Source: Galeopsis tetrahit
Lineage: Eukaryota; Streptophyta; Magnoliopsida; Lamiales; Lamiaceae
NCBI GenBank assembly: GCA_963675135.1
Contig: OY776129.1
Location: forward strand, 59,335,028 to 59,399,027
Reading direction: 5' to 3'
Length of the DNA: 64,000 nucleotides
A model generated the notes under the pieces. It saw only the letters and a list, made by a program, of their open reading frames with translations, did no database searches and was not told the DNA's origin. Position numbers and translations under genes: made by a program. Every line of letters begins with the position of its first letter. Position 1 is the first letter of the stretch. Below are positions 31,656-41,371 of the stretch, piece by piece.

Positions 31656-32634
31656 GGAGTGTTCTGGCAGCTTCTTTGAGTGTTCTGACTCTTCTTTCAG
31701 CTACACCATTCTGTTGTGGTGTTCTTGCTGCACTTGTCTCATGCTGAATACCATTAGAAGTACAATAGGCAATAATATAAGAGTTAATGAATTCAGTGCC
31801 TTTGTCACTTCTAATTTTCACAATTGGTTCTCCTTTCTCTACTTGGATCCTCTTTAATAGTTCAGGGAGCTTCTGCTGTGTTTCACTCTTCTTGTATAAG
31901 AAGATAACCCAAGTAAACTTGGAATAATCATCTACAACAATAAGAGTGTACTTCCTCCCTATTAGAGTGGTTGGAGTGATTGGTCCAAAGAGATCCATGT
32001 GAAGCAGTTCAAGAACTCTGCTGGTTGATGCTGTCTTCTTGGTCTTGAAGGAGACCTTTGTTTGCTTTCCTTGTTGACATGCATCACACACCTGATCTTT
32101 ACAGTAGAGTTCATTAGGCAGACCATCAACTAAGGATTCCCTTGCTAACTTGTTCATAGTCTTAAAGTTCAGATGACTAAGACGTTTGTGCCATAGCCAG
32201 CTGACATCTTTAGGACTCTTCACAAGCAGACATGTATCCTTAGGACAGCTGTTCCAATTTGCAAGATACATACTTCCCTTTCTAGATCCTGTTAGAAGGC
32301 TTTGTTTTGTTCTCTTATCACTTATGAGACACTCATCTTTAGAGAATTTGACTGAGTAACCAGTGTCACAAAAGTGAGAAACAGATAATAAATTAAACTT
32401 AAGACCTTCTACATATGATACATCATGTACCTCAATGTCACCATTTTTAAGGGTGCCATATCCTTTTGTGTTACCATGCGCGTTATCACCAAAGAAGACT
32501 TTTGGACCTTTCTTCTCTATGTAGTTGGTCAGCAGGGCTTTGGTTCCTGTCATGTGAGTTGAGCATCCACTATCTATGTACCAAGTTTCTCCTGCTAGAC
32601 CTCCTCTTCTGTATAGGTCCCTCCTTTCCTGCAA
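31528..32634 (-). pseudogene. Copia protease tail, GAG-pre-integrase and integrase core
   Basis: The frame matches gag. The protease motif WYIDSGCSTHMTG is at the start. The pre-integrase zinc site is WHKRLSHLN..CDACQQGKQ, and the integrase core is LLHMDLFGPI, VDDYSKFTWV, RSDKGTEFIN and TPQQNGVAERR. After INTACHTQNRS the expected sequence is missing and the frame changes: a deletion near 31560-31590 compared with related elements as I know them. The ORF then runs out at 31528. There is no ATG requirement here; the upstream stop is at 32641-32643. Confidence 0.85.
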
Positions 32635-32640
32635 GAAAAG

Positions 32641-33717
32641 TTAAGTCTTAGGTACCCATTTTGTTTTGGGTCCTTGGGTGTTAGTACTACCCTTGGGAAC
32701 CCACATATACATTGGTCGTTTGAACAACCTTGAACACTTGAGTTGTTTCCCTCGGGCATCACAGAACCAAATCTTACCAGTCAGCACCTTGGACTGATCT
32801 GATTTGTTCTTAGTGTCAGCTAAGTAATAGTCAAATGGTTTCCCTTTATAGGAGTGTACATACATGATCTTTTGACTAGTTACATTCGGCCTGGGTGCAT
32901 TAGCTGGTCGATGCACACGATTATATGGACCATACTCTTCTGTTCTCACAATATCATAAGAGATAGGGGGTGCAAAGAGAACAGATTTGTTTGAAGAAGA
33001 CCTCTTCTTCTTGGCTGGAGCCGCATACAGCTGAGACTGTCTCAAACGAGATGGTCTAGGCTGTTTGTTGTTCCTCTGTACAGGCTTGGGGTTAGCTTGT
33101 CCTTTAACCTTTTTGGTTTTGGGATAGTTAGCCTTAGCTGGTACAGATGCCTTTTGGTTCATATTAGGTTCATTGTGTTTAGAACACTCACCCTTTTCAT
33201 GTGTCTGAGTAGTGCACTTATTAGGTGTACTACCCCCAGCTGGAGAGGATGTAGATGGATTAAGTTCATAGCCAAAACCCATCTTATTGCCATTTGATCT
33301 ATAATACTCAGAGATACTTTCAATAGTAGTAGAAGCTTTATTGAACTCTGATATCTTTTGATTTAGGCATTCCTTCTCCTTTTCTAAGAGCTTGTGTGCT
33401 TGGAAGAGGTCATCGAACTTGGATTGTAGTGAACGAAGTTCCTTAGTTTCTAAAGCTTGAGTTTGTAACATCCCCTCATACAACTGAGTTATTGTGGTAT
33501 TTTCTTCCTTAAGAAGCTCCACTTCTCTGGTCAATCCTTCATTCATTGTGACCAACTCAGGGGTGTTATTAAACTTAGTCTTTTTCAACTTAGTAATTTC
33601 TTTCCTTAGACCCTTGTTCTCCTCTTCCACTTCTATAAAAGCTCTAGTGGCAATATCCAGATCACCTTTTACCTTTCTTAAAGATTGATAATAGGTGTCT
33701 TCTGATTCGCCTTCAGA
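32641..33717 (-). pseudogene. Copia gag C-terminal/linker segment
   Basis: This segment continues the gag frame after a TGA at 33718-33720. It reads SEGESEDTYYQS, then a strong coiled coil (EEENKGLRKEITKLKKTKFN; KELRSLQSKFDDLFQAHKLL), then basic sequence and PMYMWVPKGSTNTQGPKTKW. It closes with TAA (32641-32643), followed on the minus strand by CTTTTCTTGCAGGAAAGG, which resembles a 3' splice site. The next segment (integrase) is in the same frame. Confidence 0.75.
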
Positions 33718-35043
33718 TCAGTTTATCTCATCAGATTGTGAAAAAATAGGTGAATGGAAAGTAGTAGTATAGGAGTTTACCTCATTTTCACCTATGGCCA
33801 TCATAGCTAGGTCATCTGAATCATCTGAGAAGACTTGGCAGTCTGGTGATGTAGGGAGTTCATCACTTTGATATTCAGATTCTTCAGTCACCATAGCTTT
33901 CTTGTCTGAAGTTCTTCTTGGCCTTCTTTCTTCTTTGTCATCCAAATCCAGCTCAGGACATTCATAGACATAGTGTCCTGGTTTGCGACAGTTGAAGCAT
34001 GATCCAGGTTTCTGATTTGAGTTGCCTTTCCTTGGAGGAGTGGCATCTCTTCTTCTGGATCCTCGGCTGTCAGATGACTCCACATCCTTTCTAGGATGTC
34101 TTTCTGGTGTTCTTTCTCTGGAACCTCTGGAGGGTGAACTTGCTCTTCTATCTTTGTAGTTTCTATAGAATTTTCTATATTTGCTGTTGAGAGTGTTCAT
34201 CCTTTCGAATCTCTTGATCATAAGAGCCATTTGTTCCTTCAGACTCATGTCTGATCCTTCACAGTCTTCTGTTTTCAGAGAGGCCTTGCCAGATGAGGTA
34301 CTTGCAGCTTTTGTATTGGCTGCCTTGAAGGCTACAGTCTTGGAGGTAGATGGGGCTGCAGTTGACTCATCACTTCCTGAGTTTTCTTCTCTTTCCAGAT
34401 CATATTCATGAGCTTTTAGGTTCTGAAATAGAGTTTGAGCAGACCACTTCTTGATATCTTGAGTATCCTTGATGATGGTCTTCTTGAGTCTCCATTTCTT
34501 GGTTAGAGAGTCTAAGATCTTTAGATTTTTCTCTCTATTTGTATATTTCTTGCCCAGAGATTCTATCTCATTGATGATCTTGGTAAATCTATTGTCTAGC
34601 TGATCAATAGACTCTTCTGGTTGAATCTTGAAGTGTTCGAACTTCTTGACTGCTGTAGACAACTTGGATTCCTTGATCAGCTCAGTTCCTTCACAGAGAA
34701 GTGCCAATGCCTCCCACATCTCTCTGGCTGACTCACAGTGGATGACCTTTGCAATGTACTCATTTGGAAGAGTTTGCATTATGTAATCTTGAGCAATGCT
34801 ATCAAGGTTTGATTGCTTCATCTCTTCTGGTGTGAGATCCCTCATGGGCTTGGGAACCAGTTCTCCAACTGGGACTTCTGGATCACCATTTGCAGTGTTG
34901 ACTGTCATGATGGTGATTGGGCCTTCAGTGATTACTGACCACATCTTGTAGTGGACTGATGTGAGATTCTTCCTCATCCTGATCTTCCAGTAATCATAAT
35001 CCTCAACTGAAAACTTAGGCAACTTACGCATGTTAGCACTCAT
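33718..35043 (-). CDS. Copia gag
   Basis: It starts MSANMRKLPKFSVEDYDYWK, about 110 bp downstream of the primer-binding site. It has the UBN2/gag core (MWSVITEGP; ALLCEGTELIKESKLSTAVK; FTKIINEIESLGKKYTNREK) and the zinc knuckle CFNCRKPGHYVYEC (C-x2-C-x4-H-x4-C) near residue 350. The C-terminus is acidic. It ends SQSDEIN at TGA (33718-33720), with the same frame open beyond. Confidence 0.9.
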   Translation of the reverse strand: MSANMRKLPKFSVEDYDYWKIRMRKNLTSVHYKMWSVITEGPITIMTVNTANGDPEVPVGELVPKPMRDLTPEEMKQSNLDSIAQDYIMQTLPNEYIAKVIHCESAREMWEALALLCEGTELIKESKLSTAVKKFEHFKIQPEESIDQLDNRFTKIINEIESLGKKYTNREKNLKILDSLTKKWRLKKTIIKDTQDIKKWSAQTLFQNLKAHEYDLEREENSGSDESTAAPSTSKTVAFKAANTKAASTSSGKASLKTEDCEGSDMSLKEQMALMIKRFERMNTLNSKYRKFYRNYKDRRASSPSRGSRERTPERHPRKDVESSDSRGSRRRDATPPRKGNSNQKPGSCFNCRKPGHYVYECPELDLDDKEERRPRRTSDKKAMVTEESEYQSDELPTSPDCQVFSDDSDDLAMMAIGENEVNSYTTTFHSPIFSQSDEIN

Positions 35044-35155
35044 GCTGTATGAGTTTTCAAAAACAAGTTTTCCAAAAAGATCTGTTCAAGAGGACTACAG
35101 AAAGACTCCCTCAAGTCTTCTGATAATCTAGAGACAGTAGTCCGTTAGAACCACT

Positions 35156-35167
35156 GCTCTGATACCA
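35156..35167 (-). other. Primer-binding site of the copia element (tRNA-iMet)
   Basis: The minus strand reads TGGTATCAGAGC two bases inside the 5' LTR, the standard complement of plant initiator tRNA-Met. Confidence 0.95.
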
Positions 35168-35169
35168 CT

Positions 35170-36615
35170 TGTTGGTCCCTGAACGAGTAGTGAATGGGTT
35201 TAAAGTCTAGAGGGGAGGGGTGAATAGACTTTAAAACTTTTTCAAACAGAGTTGGGAACCTCTTCTGATTGCTATGTCAACTGGACTGCAAGTCTGCTGG
35301 TCCAGATGACTATAGTGATCTGACTGAGGAGGTTATATGCGGAATTATGGTGGCCCTGGTTTAGACTCGTTCTTGTAACTTGTTTTACTTAATGAAAATA
35401 CTCAGCTGATGCTGGTTTGAAAGTTATGGCCTTGTTTTGAAGAGTGTTGAAATCACAGTATGCACTATATAATAATGAATGTAAAAGCAGAAATGTAAAG
35501 TGCAGAAAGTAAATAACACCGGATTTATAGTGGTTCAGATATACGTTCCTACGTCCACTCTCACGTCCTAACGTGATGTTTAATCCCTTTAATTTCCACA
35601 AATTACAAGGGTCTTGACCTTTATAGTCCCAAGGTTAGGACTTTGAGATCTGAGCCGTCCTAACAGCTACGGTCTCCACAAGTGATTGTAAGCACTTGCA
35701 CTTTAAGGGGTTTCAAAAACTTTAACCTTTCGGTGAGGGTTTGGGGTTTTTGAGGTGTATCCAACTAATGGTTCAAGCTTATAATTTGCTTAACCACTAT
35801 GCCTAAAACAATTGATATACAATATGAACAGGTTTCAGGTTCTTAAGGGTTGGATAGAAATCACTTAAGAGCTATAGATAATCTAATGGTTTCTGGCTCT
35901 TTTGAGAATTCTTAGAACTGTATGGCTTTAGCTTTGATTGCTTGTTTGGCTTGTTGAATTCTCTCTTGTGACTTCGTACACACATTTTGTGATTTCTCAT
36001 CCTCTTGTATTTATAATGGAGATTGGTTGCAACTAGCCGTTGGAGTTGACTAGCCGTTTGAGCAATCTTTCCATAATAGCTTGATTCCTTGATTCCAACC
36101 GCTTGATTGCTTCAATCCTGGGATCATGTCAATCTTCTAAATAAGGTAGGTCTTCGTTTGAATTGCAAGATGACTTAGGAATCAGCCGAGTCCTGGAAGA
36201 GCACATAGTCTTCTGATCTGTACTTCTAGTCTTCTGACTACTCTTCTGGCCTTAGGTCTTCTGTCTTCTGATATCAGACGAGTAACACTCTTCTGATCTG
36301 GAAATTCTTTGTACTGCTTTTAGGCCATCTTCAATCTGGGACTCCATCAGATAGGTAGGTATACAAGCACCTTAACTTATCTGGTCTTCAAGGATCTTCT
36401 AGTCTTCATGTCTTCTACTCTTCTCATCTTGAGGATAGGCATGTAAGCCAGGACTGTGCTGATCAGCTGATATCAATACAGTTGATCACACAAGACTAGT
36501 CTAAGCTGTTCTATACAAGTCAGCTGATCCTATTACATTTATAAACTCTAAGTGTTTTGGCCATCAAAACTATTCTAACATCAAGTGGGGCTTAGGATGA
36601 ATTTATATCCCAACA
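35170..36615 (-). repeat. 5' LTR of the copia element
   Basis: 1,446 bp, the same length as the 3' LTR, with about five single-base differences by eye. Confidence 0.93.
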
Positions 36616-36620
36616 GGTGC

Positions 36621-37266
36621 TGTTCTAGTACAAGAGGGGAGACCGTTGGCATATCTTAGCAAGGCGTTAGGAGTGAGAAAGACCGAATGGTCGACGTACG
36701 TAAAGGAAATGATGGCTGTAGTAGAAGCCGTAAGAGTGTGGCGGCCGTATTTGCTGGGAAGACGATTTAAGATCGTCACAGATCAACAACCCCTAAGGCA
36801 CTTGCTTGAGCAACGAATTACGACACTGGAACAGCAGAAGTTCGTAGCTAAACTCATGGGATTTGACTTCGAAATATTATATCGACCAGGACGCCAGAAC
36901 TTAGTCACCGACGCACTTTCAAGGCGAACCGACACACCAGAAATCAACCACATATCAGGACCGGTTTGGGAAATTTGGGGCCAAATTCGGGACGCCACTA
37001 GTGGAAATCAAGAAGCTGAGCACATTCGACAACAAATACAGCAAAATGATGAAGCGGCTGTCGATTTTGAATGGCGCGAACAACTATTGTTTTATAAGGG
37101 AAAAATTTGGGTTCCGAATGAGGAAGGTATTAAGAGAAATTTGCTGCATCATTTTCATGATTCACAAATAGGGGGGCATTCCGGCATTTACAGAACCTGG
37201 GCAAGATTGGCATCGACCTTTTATTGGGTCGGAATGAAGCAGGAGGTCAAAGATGTATTTGTGCGT
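36621..37266 (+). pseudogene. Chromovirus RNase H and integrase N-terminus
   Basis: This resumes the frame left at 22012. RNase H reads PLAYLSKALGVRKTEWSTYV, EMMAVVEAVRVWRPYLLG, FKIVTDQQPLRHLL and NLVTDALSRR. The integrase zinc-binding start follows (HHFHDSQIGGHSGIYRTWAR, FYWVGMKQEVKDVF). The sequence is normal up to VRR near 37266. It should then continue CDVCQ, but the next segment is reversed. An ORF continues by chance to 37503. Confidence 0.85.
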
Positions 37267-38133
37267 CGGAGGGTAACGCCAATTTGTATGCCACGACGCA
37301 CACTCTGCTTATTACCTGGAACGGACCATAGTATCGTGCTCCCAATTTGTATAACGCCTTCTGTGATATCGAGTACTGCCGATAGGGTCGCAATTTTAGA
37401 TAGACCCAGCCCCCCACTTCGAACGTCTCTTCCCGTCGCTTCCGGTCATGAATTTCCTTCATTCTATCATTCGAAACTCTCAGCGTCTCCTTCAATTCTT
37501 TGATCATCATATCTCTCTCGCACAACTCTCGGTCGACTTCTGCATTGGGCGAATCTCCCATTGTATAGCTCACCAACTGCGGAGGTTTTCTCCCATAGAC
37601 CAATTCGAAAGGCGAACATTTCGTTGATGCATGGAATGTCGTGTTGTACCAAAATTCTGCCCATGGAAGGAAGGACTCCCACTTTACCGGATTCAAATGC
37701 ACGTAACAGCGGAGGTATTGCTCAAGCGTCCTATTGGTGACCTCGGTCTGTCCGTCAGATTGAGGGTGATACGCCGAGCTCATGGCAAGTTTCGTCCCCT
37801 GCATTTTGAAAAGTTCCTTCCAGAAGTTACTGATAAAAAATTTATCTCTACCCGATACTATGGATCGGGGAATACCATGCAATTTAACAATATATTCGAT
37901 GAATAAACGAGCAATGGACTTAGCTGTATAAGGGTGAGCCAATGCGATAAAATGGCTGTATTTTGTCAGCCGATCCACCACGACCATAATGCCGTTGTAC
38001 CCGTTAGATTTTGGTAGCCCCTCGATGAAATCCATCGAAATGTCCTCCCAAGTATGCTCCGGTATGGGTAGTGGCTGTAGTAATCCCCAGGCTTTCGTGA
38101 GTCACTTTTAACCATTTGGCAGACGTCACACCG
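37267..38133 (-). pseudogene. Inverted integrase core block of the chromovirus
   Basis: This block encodes the missing middle of the same integrase, but on the minus strand. It starts CDVCQMVKSD (about 38131), then MDFIEGLPKSNGYNGIMVVV, GRDKFFISNFWKELFKM, HPQSDGQTEVTNRTLEQYLR, and ends YKLALPSD near 37270. Reversing it joins CGG to the VRR end on the left and to the downstream sequence on the right. CGG at 37267-37269 and CCG at 38131-38133 are the likely inverted microhomology. A one-base loss near 38088 (GGGG run) also shifts the frame within it. Confidence 0.85.
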
Positions 38134-38336
38134 ATTCACGGTAACTTAGTCATTCGACCGAAGCAGGCGTTGGATTATCGGCAAATCAAAAGAAGTGGTC
38201 GCTTCAGGTGGGAGGTTTTAATTGAGTGGGAGGATTTACCACGTGAAGACGCTACTTGGGAAAATTTAAGCGAAATCAAGGAGAGGTTTCCGGAATTAAT
38301 CCTTGAGGACAAGGATATTGTCGAAGGGAATAGGAA
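38134..38336 (+). pseudogene. Chromovirus C-terminal chromodomain-like tail
   Basis: Plus-strand sequence reads LVIRPKQALDYRQIKRSG followed by FRWEVLIEWEDLPREDATWE and FPELILED. This is the tail with the VLIEW and ATWE signature of chromovirus chromodomains. It runs into the 3' LTR. The usual integrase C-terminal linker (HPVFHVS-type) is missing, so some sequence may have been lost beside the inversion. Confidence 0.75.
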
Positions 38337-38665
38337 TGATACGGACGAGGGCCGTGGGCTTAAGAATGCATACAATAGGATGAGAAGGGCCCAGCCCAAA
38401 GCCAGGCCCAAGAGACTCAAGGCAATGAATAATCCAATTTATATTACAAATGGGCTTAAGTGAAAGTCCGTTAGCGGCCCACCATGTTAGGGCCTTTTCT
38501 GTATTCAATATTGTGCCCTATATAAGGGATAGTTATAGAACTTATTAGGGATTATTGAAGATAATTGAAGTCAATTCTTAAGCAATTGTTAATTGCGACT
38601 CTTGTTTCTCGCTGGCCCGAGCCAGAGCAACAGAGAATTCGGATTTACGAACGTGATTCTCATCA
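38337..38665 (+). repeat. 3' LTR of the chromovirus
   Basis: 329 bp, followed by target duplication GACAG (38666-38670). Confidence 0.9.
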
Positions 38666-38693
38666 GACAGCTTCGGCAGCATCAAGTTACTTA

Positions 38694-39015
38694 TGGCATG
38701 TTTGTTTTGGGACTCACCCGTCCGGACATGGGACGTAACGTCCCACGTCCTTGTTCTACTTCGGGATTTCACATCCGGATTTCCCCATCCAACTACACTC
38801 ATCCCTAAAAATACCTATACATCCTACTATTACATTCTACTATTACATCACATTCAACCACTCTTACACAATTTGATTTGACATAAAGTTACATCACATC
38901 CTACTCAAAATCTCAAAACAAACATACACAATTACTATTCATCAGGATTTCCCCATCCAAGATTTCCCCATCCAGGATTTCCCCCATCCTACATAATTCC
39001 AAAACAAACATACCC
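38694..39015. mobile_element. Tourist-like (PIF/Harbinger) MITE, 322 bp
   Basis: The left end is TGGCATGTTTGTTTTGGGA and the right end, reversed, is GGGTATGTTTGTTTTGGAA. TTA flanks both sides (38691-38693 and 39016-39018). There is no coding capacity. The interior has CCCCATCC repeats (GGATTTCCCCATCCA). Confidence 0.75.
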
Positions 39016-39018
39016 TTA

Positions 39019-39439
39019 GTTACTACATTTAAAAATAAAAAAATTGTTGATAAAAAAAAAAACGTGACGTATTAGACAACAATGACAAATTCTTAAATCC
39101 CTCCTTAGATATTATATATATATATATATTTGAAATTAAGCTAAATTATAAAGGGGAAACAGACCCTGCCTCTCCATTTGTCCCTATAAAATAAAAGGGG
39201 TAGGACTTAATTATAACAAACTTCAAACAAACTAATCTTTAAAGTGATACGGAGTATGTATTAGACAACTTCCCGCGCGCGTATTAAGCATATACTTGTA
39301 AAAACCCTATAATTTTATGTATATAATTAATTAATTTGTTAATCGTACCATACAATATAAATATTTATATAATAAAGGATATAGAACCAAACCTCCGCGT
39401 CTATCATCCACGTAATTCTTATTAATGGGTTGGGCTGCT
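39019..39439. other. AT-rich spacer
   Basis: AT-rich, including a (TA)n run near 39115-39130. No gene or clear element is seen. Confidence 0.5.
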
Positions 39440-39530
39440 GTGTACTCAAGTACACGGTGTACTTGAGTCCAACTATATAGAAAATATATAATATATATAT
39501 GATACATAACAAAACATTAAACAAAAGTCA

Positions 39531-39589
39531 TTGTAGCTTAGTGGTTATCCTTGGAATGCTTTGCCACAATATCCCAGGTTCTAGACCCA
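39531..39589 (+). repeat. tRNA-like (SINE-head-like) stretch
   Basis: TAGCTTAGTGG matches RNA polymerase III box A and AGGTTCTAGACCC resembles box B, about 35 bp apart. The cloverleaf stems do not close well, so this looks like a SINE head or decayed tRNA copy, not a tRNA gene. Confidence 0.5.
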
Positions 39590-39731
39590 CCTTCAACAAA
39601 TTTCAAAATTTTATTATTTTATTTTAGCACCAGTTTTCTATATTAATAAAAGTGCAACAACCTTCAACAAATTTCGAAATTTTATTATTTTATTTTAGCA
39701 CCAGTTTTCTATATTAATAAAAGTGCAACAA
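39590..39731. repeat. 71-bp tandem duplication
   Basis: CCTTCAACAAATTTC[A/G]AAATTTTATT... to AAAAGTGCAACAA at 39590-39660 repeats at 39661-39731 with a single A/G change. Confidence 0.9.
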
Positions 39732-40104
39732 TTAATAACTAAATGGTGTATCATTAATAATAATAAAAGTGCAAGTAATAAATAATAAATTTTGTCAATT
39801 TTTTTATACATTATAAAAAGAGTGCAAGTACTAATAATATCATTAATTACACTTACTAATAATATCATTAATTACACTTAATAATAATTTTTTTTTAAAT
39901 TAGCACCAATTTTTTTATCCATTATAAAAAAAAGTGCAAGTACTAATAATATCATTAATTGCACTTACTAATAATATCATTAATAGTAATAAAAGTGCAA
40001 GTAAAAAAAAAAAAACGAGTCAAATTAATAATAATTTTTTTAAAAAAAATTAGCACCAATTTTTCTAGATTATGAAAGTGCAAGTACAAATAACCAAAAG
40101 GTGT

Positions 40105-40510
40105 ATCATTAGCATACACTTTTCAGTTATAATATCATACACTTTTCAATTATAATAACATACACCTTTCATTAATATATAACTTACAGTTTTCATTAAT
40201 AGAACATACACTTTTTAGTTATAATAACATACACTTTTCATTAATAGATCATACACTTTGCAGTTATAATAACATACACTTTTCATTAATATAACATACA
40301 CTTTTCAATAATAGATCATACACTTTGCAGTTATAATAACATACACTTTTCATTAATATATAACTTACATTTTTCATTAATAGATCATAAACTTTTTAGT
40401 TATAATAACATACACTTTTCATTAAAAACAATGCTGCACTTTTCAATATAGTAACGTACACTTTTCATTAAAAAAACAAAGATACACTTTTTAGTTATAA
40501 TAACATACAC
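40105..40510. repeat. Degenerate tandem repeat of AACATACACTTTTCATTAAT
   Basis: The motif (AACATACACTTTTCA, with TTAGTTATAAT or TTAATAGATC linkers) occurs roughly a dozen times with variable spacing of about 20-40 bp. Confidence 0.8.
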
Positions 40511-40984
40511 TTTTTTGAAAAAAAAATCGAAAAAAAAAAATCAAAAAAAAAAAAAAATCGAAAAAAAAAAATCGAAAAAAAAAATTTAAAAAAAAAATAA
40601 AAAGTCAAAGTTTGACCGTTGACCGGTCAACGGTCAACTTTTGACTAGTCAAAGTCTACTCAAGTACATGGTGTACTTGAGTACATACAAGACTTTGGCC
40701 TTATTAATATATTTTAAAAGATAATTTAAAACAAATCTTATCCATTAAAATATATTTTAATTTTTTAATATCTAATCTCTCACTTAACGTTAGTAAAAAT
40801 TAAAAAACATCTCAAAAACAAATCAAATCTTCCATCTGCCCACCCACTAACTATTTATTTTTTCTGATTTACAATTTATTTTTCCTAGAAAAATCAGAAA
40901 AAGCAGTGATGGATGACATAATTTATAATTGATTGTCACTTTTGTCGGTTACACCTTTGCATTCAAGGACTTGTTTGACTCGAA

Positions 40985-41310
40985 AATATATTAGCAAATG
41001 TCTACAAATTCTAATTCAAGGACTTGTTTGACTCGAAAATATATAAATATATACAAACTCAAACAAATGAAATGTGATCCAATTTGCTTTTTGTATAAAA
41101 GAATTCGATGTCTGCTTCTATTAATTAATTGTGTGAGCCTTTCGAATCTTATTCTCTTTGCAACTAGACTCAAGATTATTCTCTTTGTAATTGTGTCGAA
41201 TCTTATTCTCTTTGCAACTAGACTCAAGATTATTCTCTTTGTAATTGTGTGAGCCCTACGAACTAACAAAATATGTACGATTATTCTCTTTGTAATTGTG
41301 TGAGCTGAGC
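40985..41310. repeat. Short tandem repeats upstream of RING copy 3
   Basis: TCAAGGACTTGTTTGACTCGAAAATATA occurs near 40965 and 41017. A 54-bp unit starting TCGAATCTTATTCTCTTTGC lies at 41142 and 41196, with a partial third copy to about 41310. ORFs here on both strands are by-products of the repeat. Confidence 0.8.
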
Positions 41311-41371
41311 CCTTCGAACGAACAACCTTTGCAATCCTACCCTGGAGAAGAGCCAGAGCGTCGTTGTATCA

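Larger units (their letters stand above)
22013..36615 (-). mobile_element. SIRE-like (Sirevirus/Maximus) Ty1/copia retrotransposon, 14.6 kb
   Basis: Two 1,446-bp LTRs (TGTTGGTCCCTGAACG...TATCCCAACA) at 22013-23458 and 35170-36615 are flanked by GGTGC (22008-22012 and 36616-36620). The primer site matches initiator tRNA-Met. Minus-strand order is gag, coiled-coil and linker, integrase, RT, RNase H, then a 1.9-kb spacer, then a very long env-like ORF. A large extra ORF downstream of pol is the hallmark of Sireviruses. By eye the LTRs differ at five positions. Coding is broken at the gag/pol border, inside integrase and inside the env-like ORF. Confidence 0.93.
18986..38665 (+). mobile_element. 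Reina-like Ty3/gypsy chromovirus, split by a nested copia element
   Basis: LTRs at 18986-19328 and 38337-38665 share TGATACGGACG...GATTCTCATCA and are flanked by GACAG (18981-18985 and 38666-38670). Without the nested copia element the unit is about 5.1 kb, which with its short LTRs and chromodomain-like tail suits the Reina clade. By eye the LTRs differ by one 14-bp indel and one base, so the insertion is young. Coding is nonetheless badly damaged: a frameshift near 19503, a stop at 20277-20279, the nested element at 22013-36615, and an inverted integrase block at 37267-38133. Confidence 0.9.
39440..40692. mobile_element. Unclassified AT-rich repeat unit bounded by hairpins
   Basis: Both ends carry nearly the same palindrome: ACTCAAGTACACGGTGTACT near 39452 and ACTCAAGTACATGGTGTACT near 40659. 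Between them are a tRNA-like stretch, a 71-bp duplication, many TGCAAGTAC and ATTAATAATATCATTAATT units, an AACATACACTTTTCATTAAT array, A-rich tails with ATCGAAAA, and GTTGACCGGTCAACGGTCAA near 40615. No ORF of note is seen. The ends suggest one fold-back-like unit, but I found no target duplication. Confidence 0.4.

Noticed and set aside
37267..37503. Continuation of the chromovirus ORF on the plus strand
   Set aside because: After 37266 it is the reverse complement of integrase coding sequence, open by chance.
39531..39589. tRNA gene on the plus strand
   Set aside because: Box B is imperfect (GGTTCTAGACC) and the stems do not pair well.
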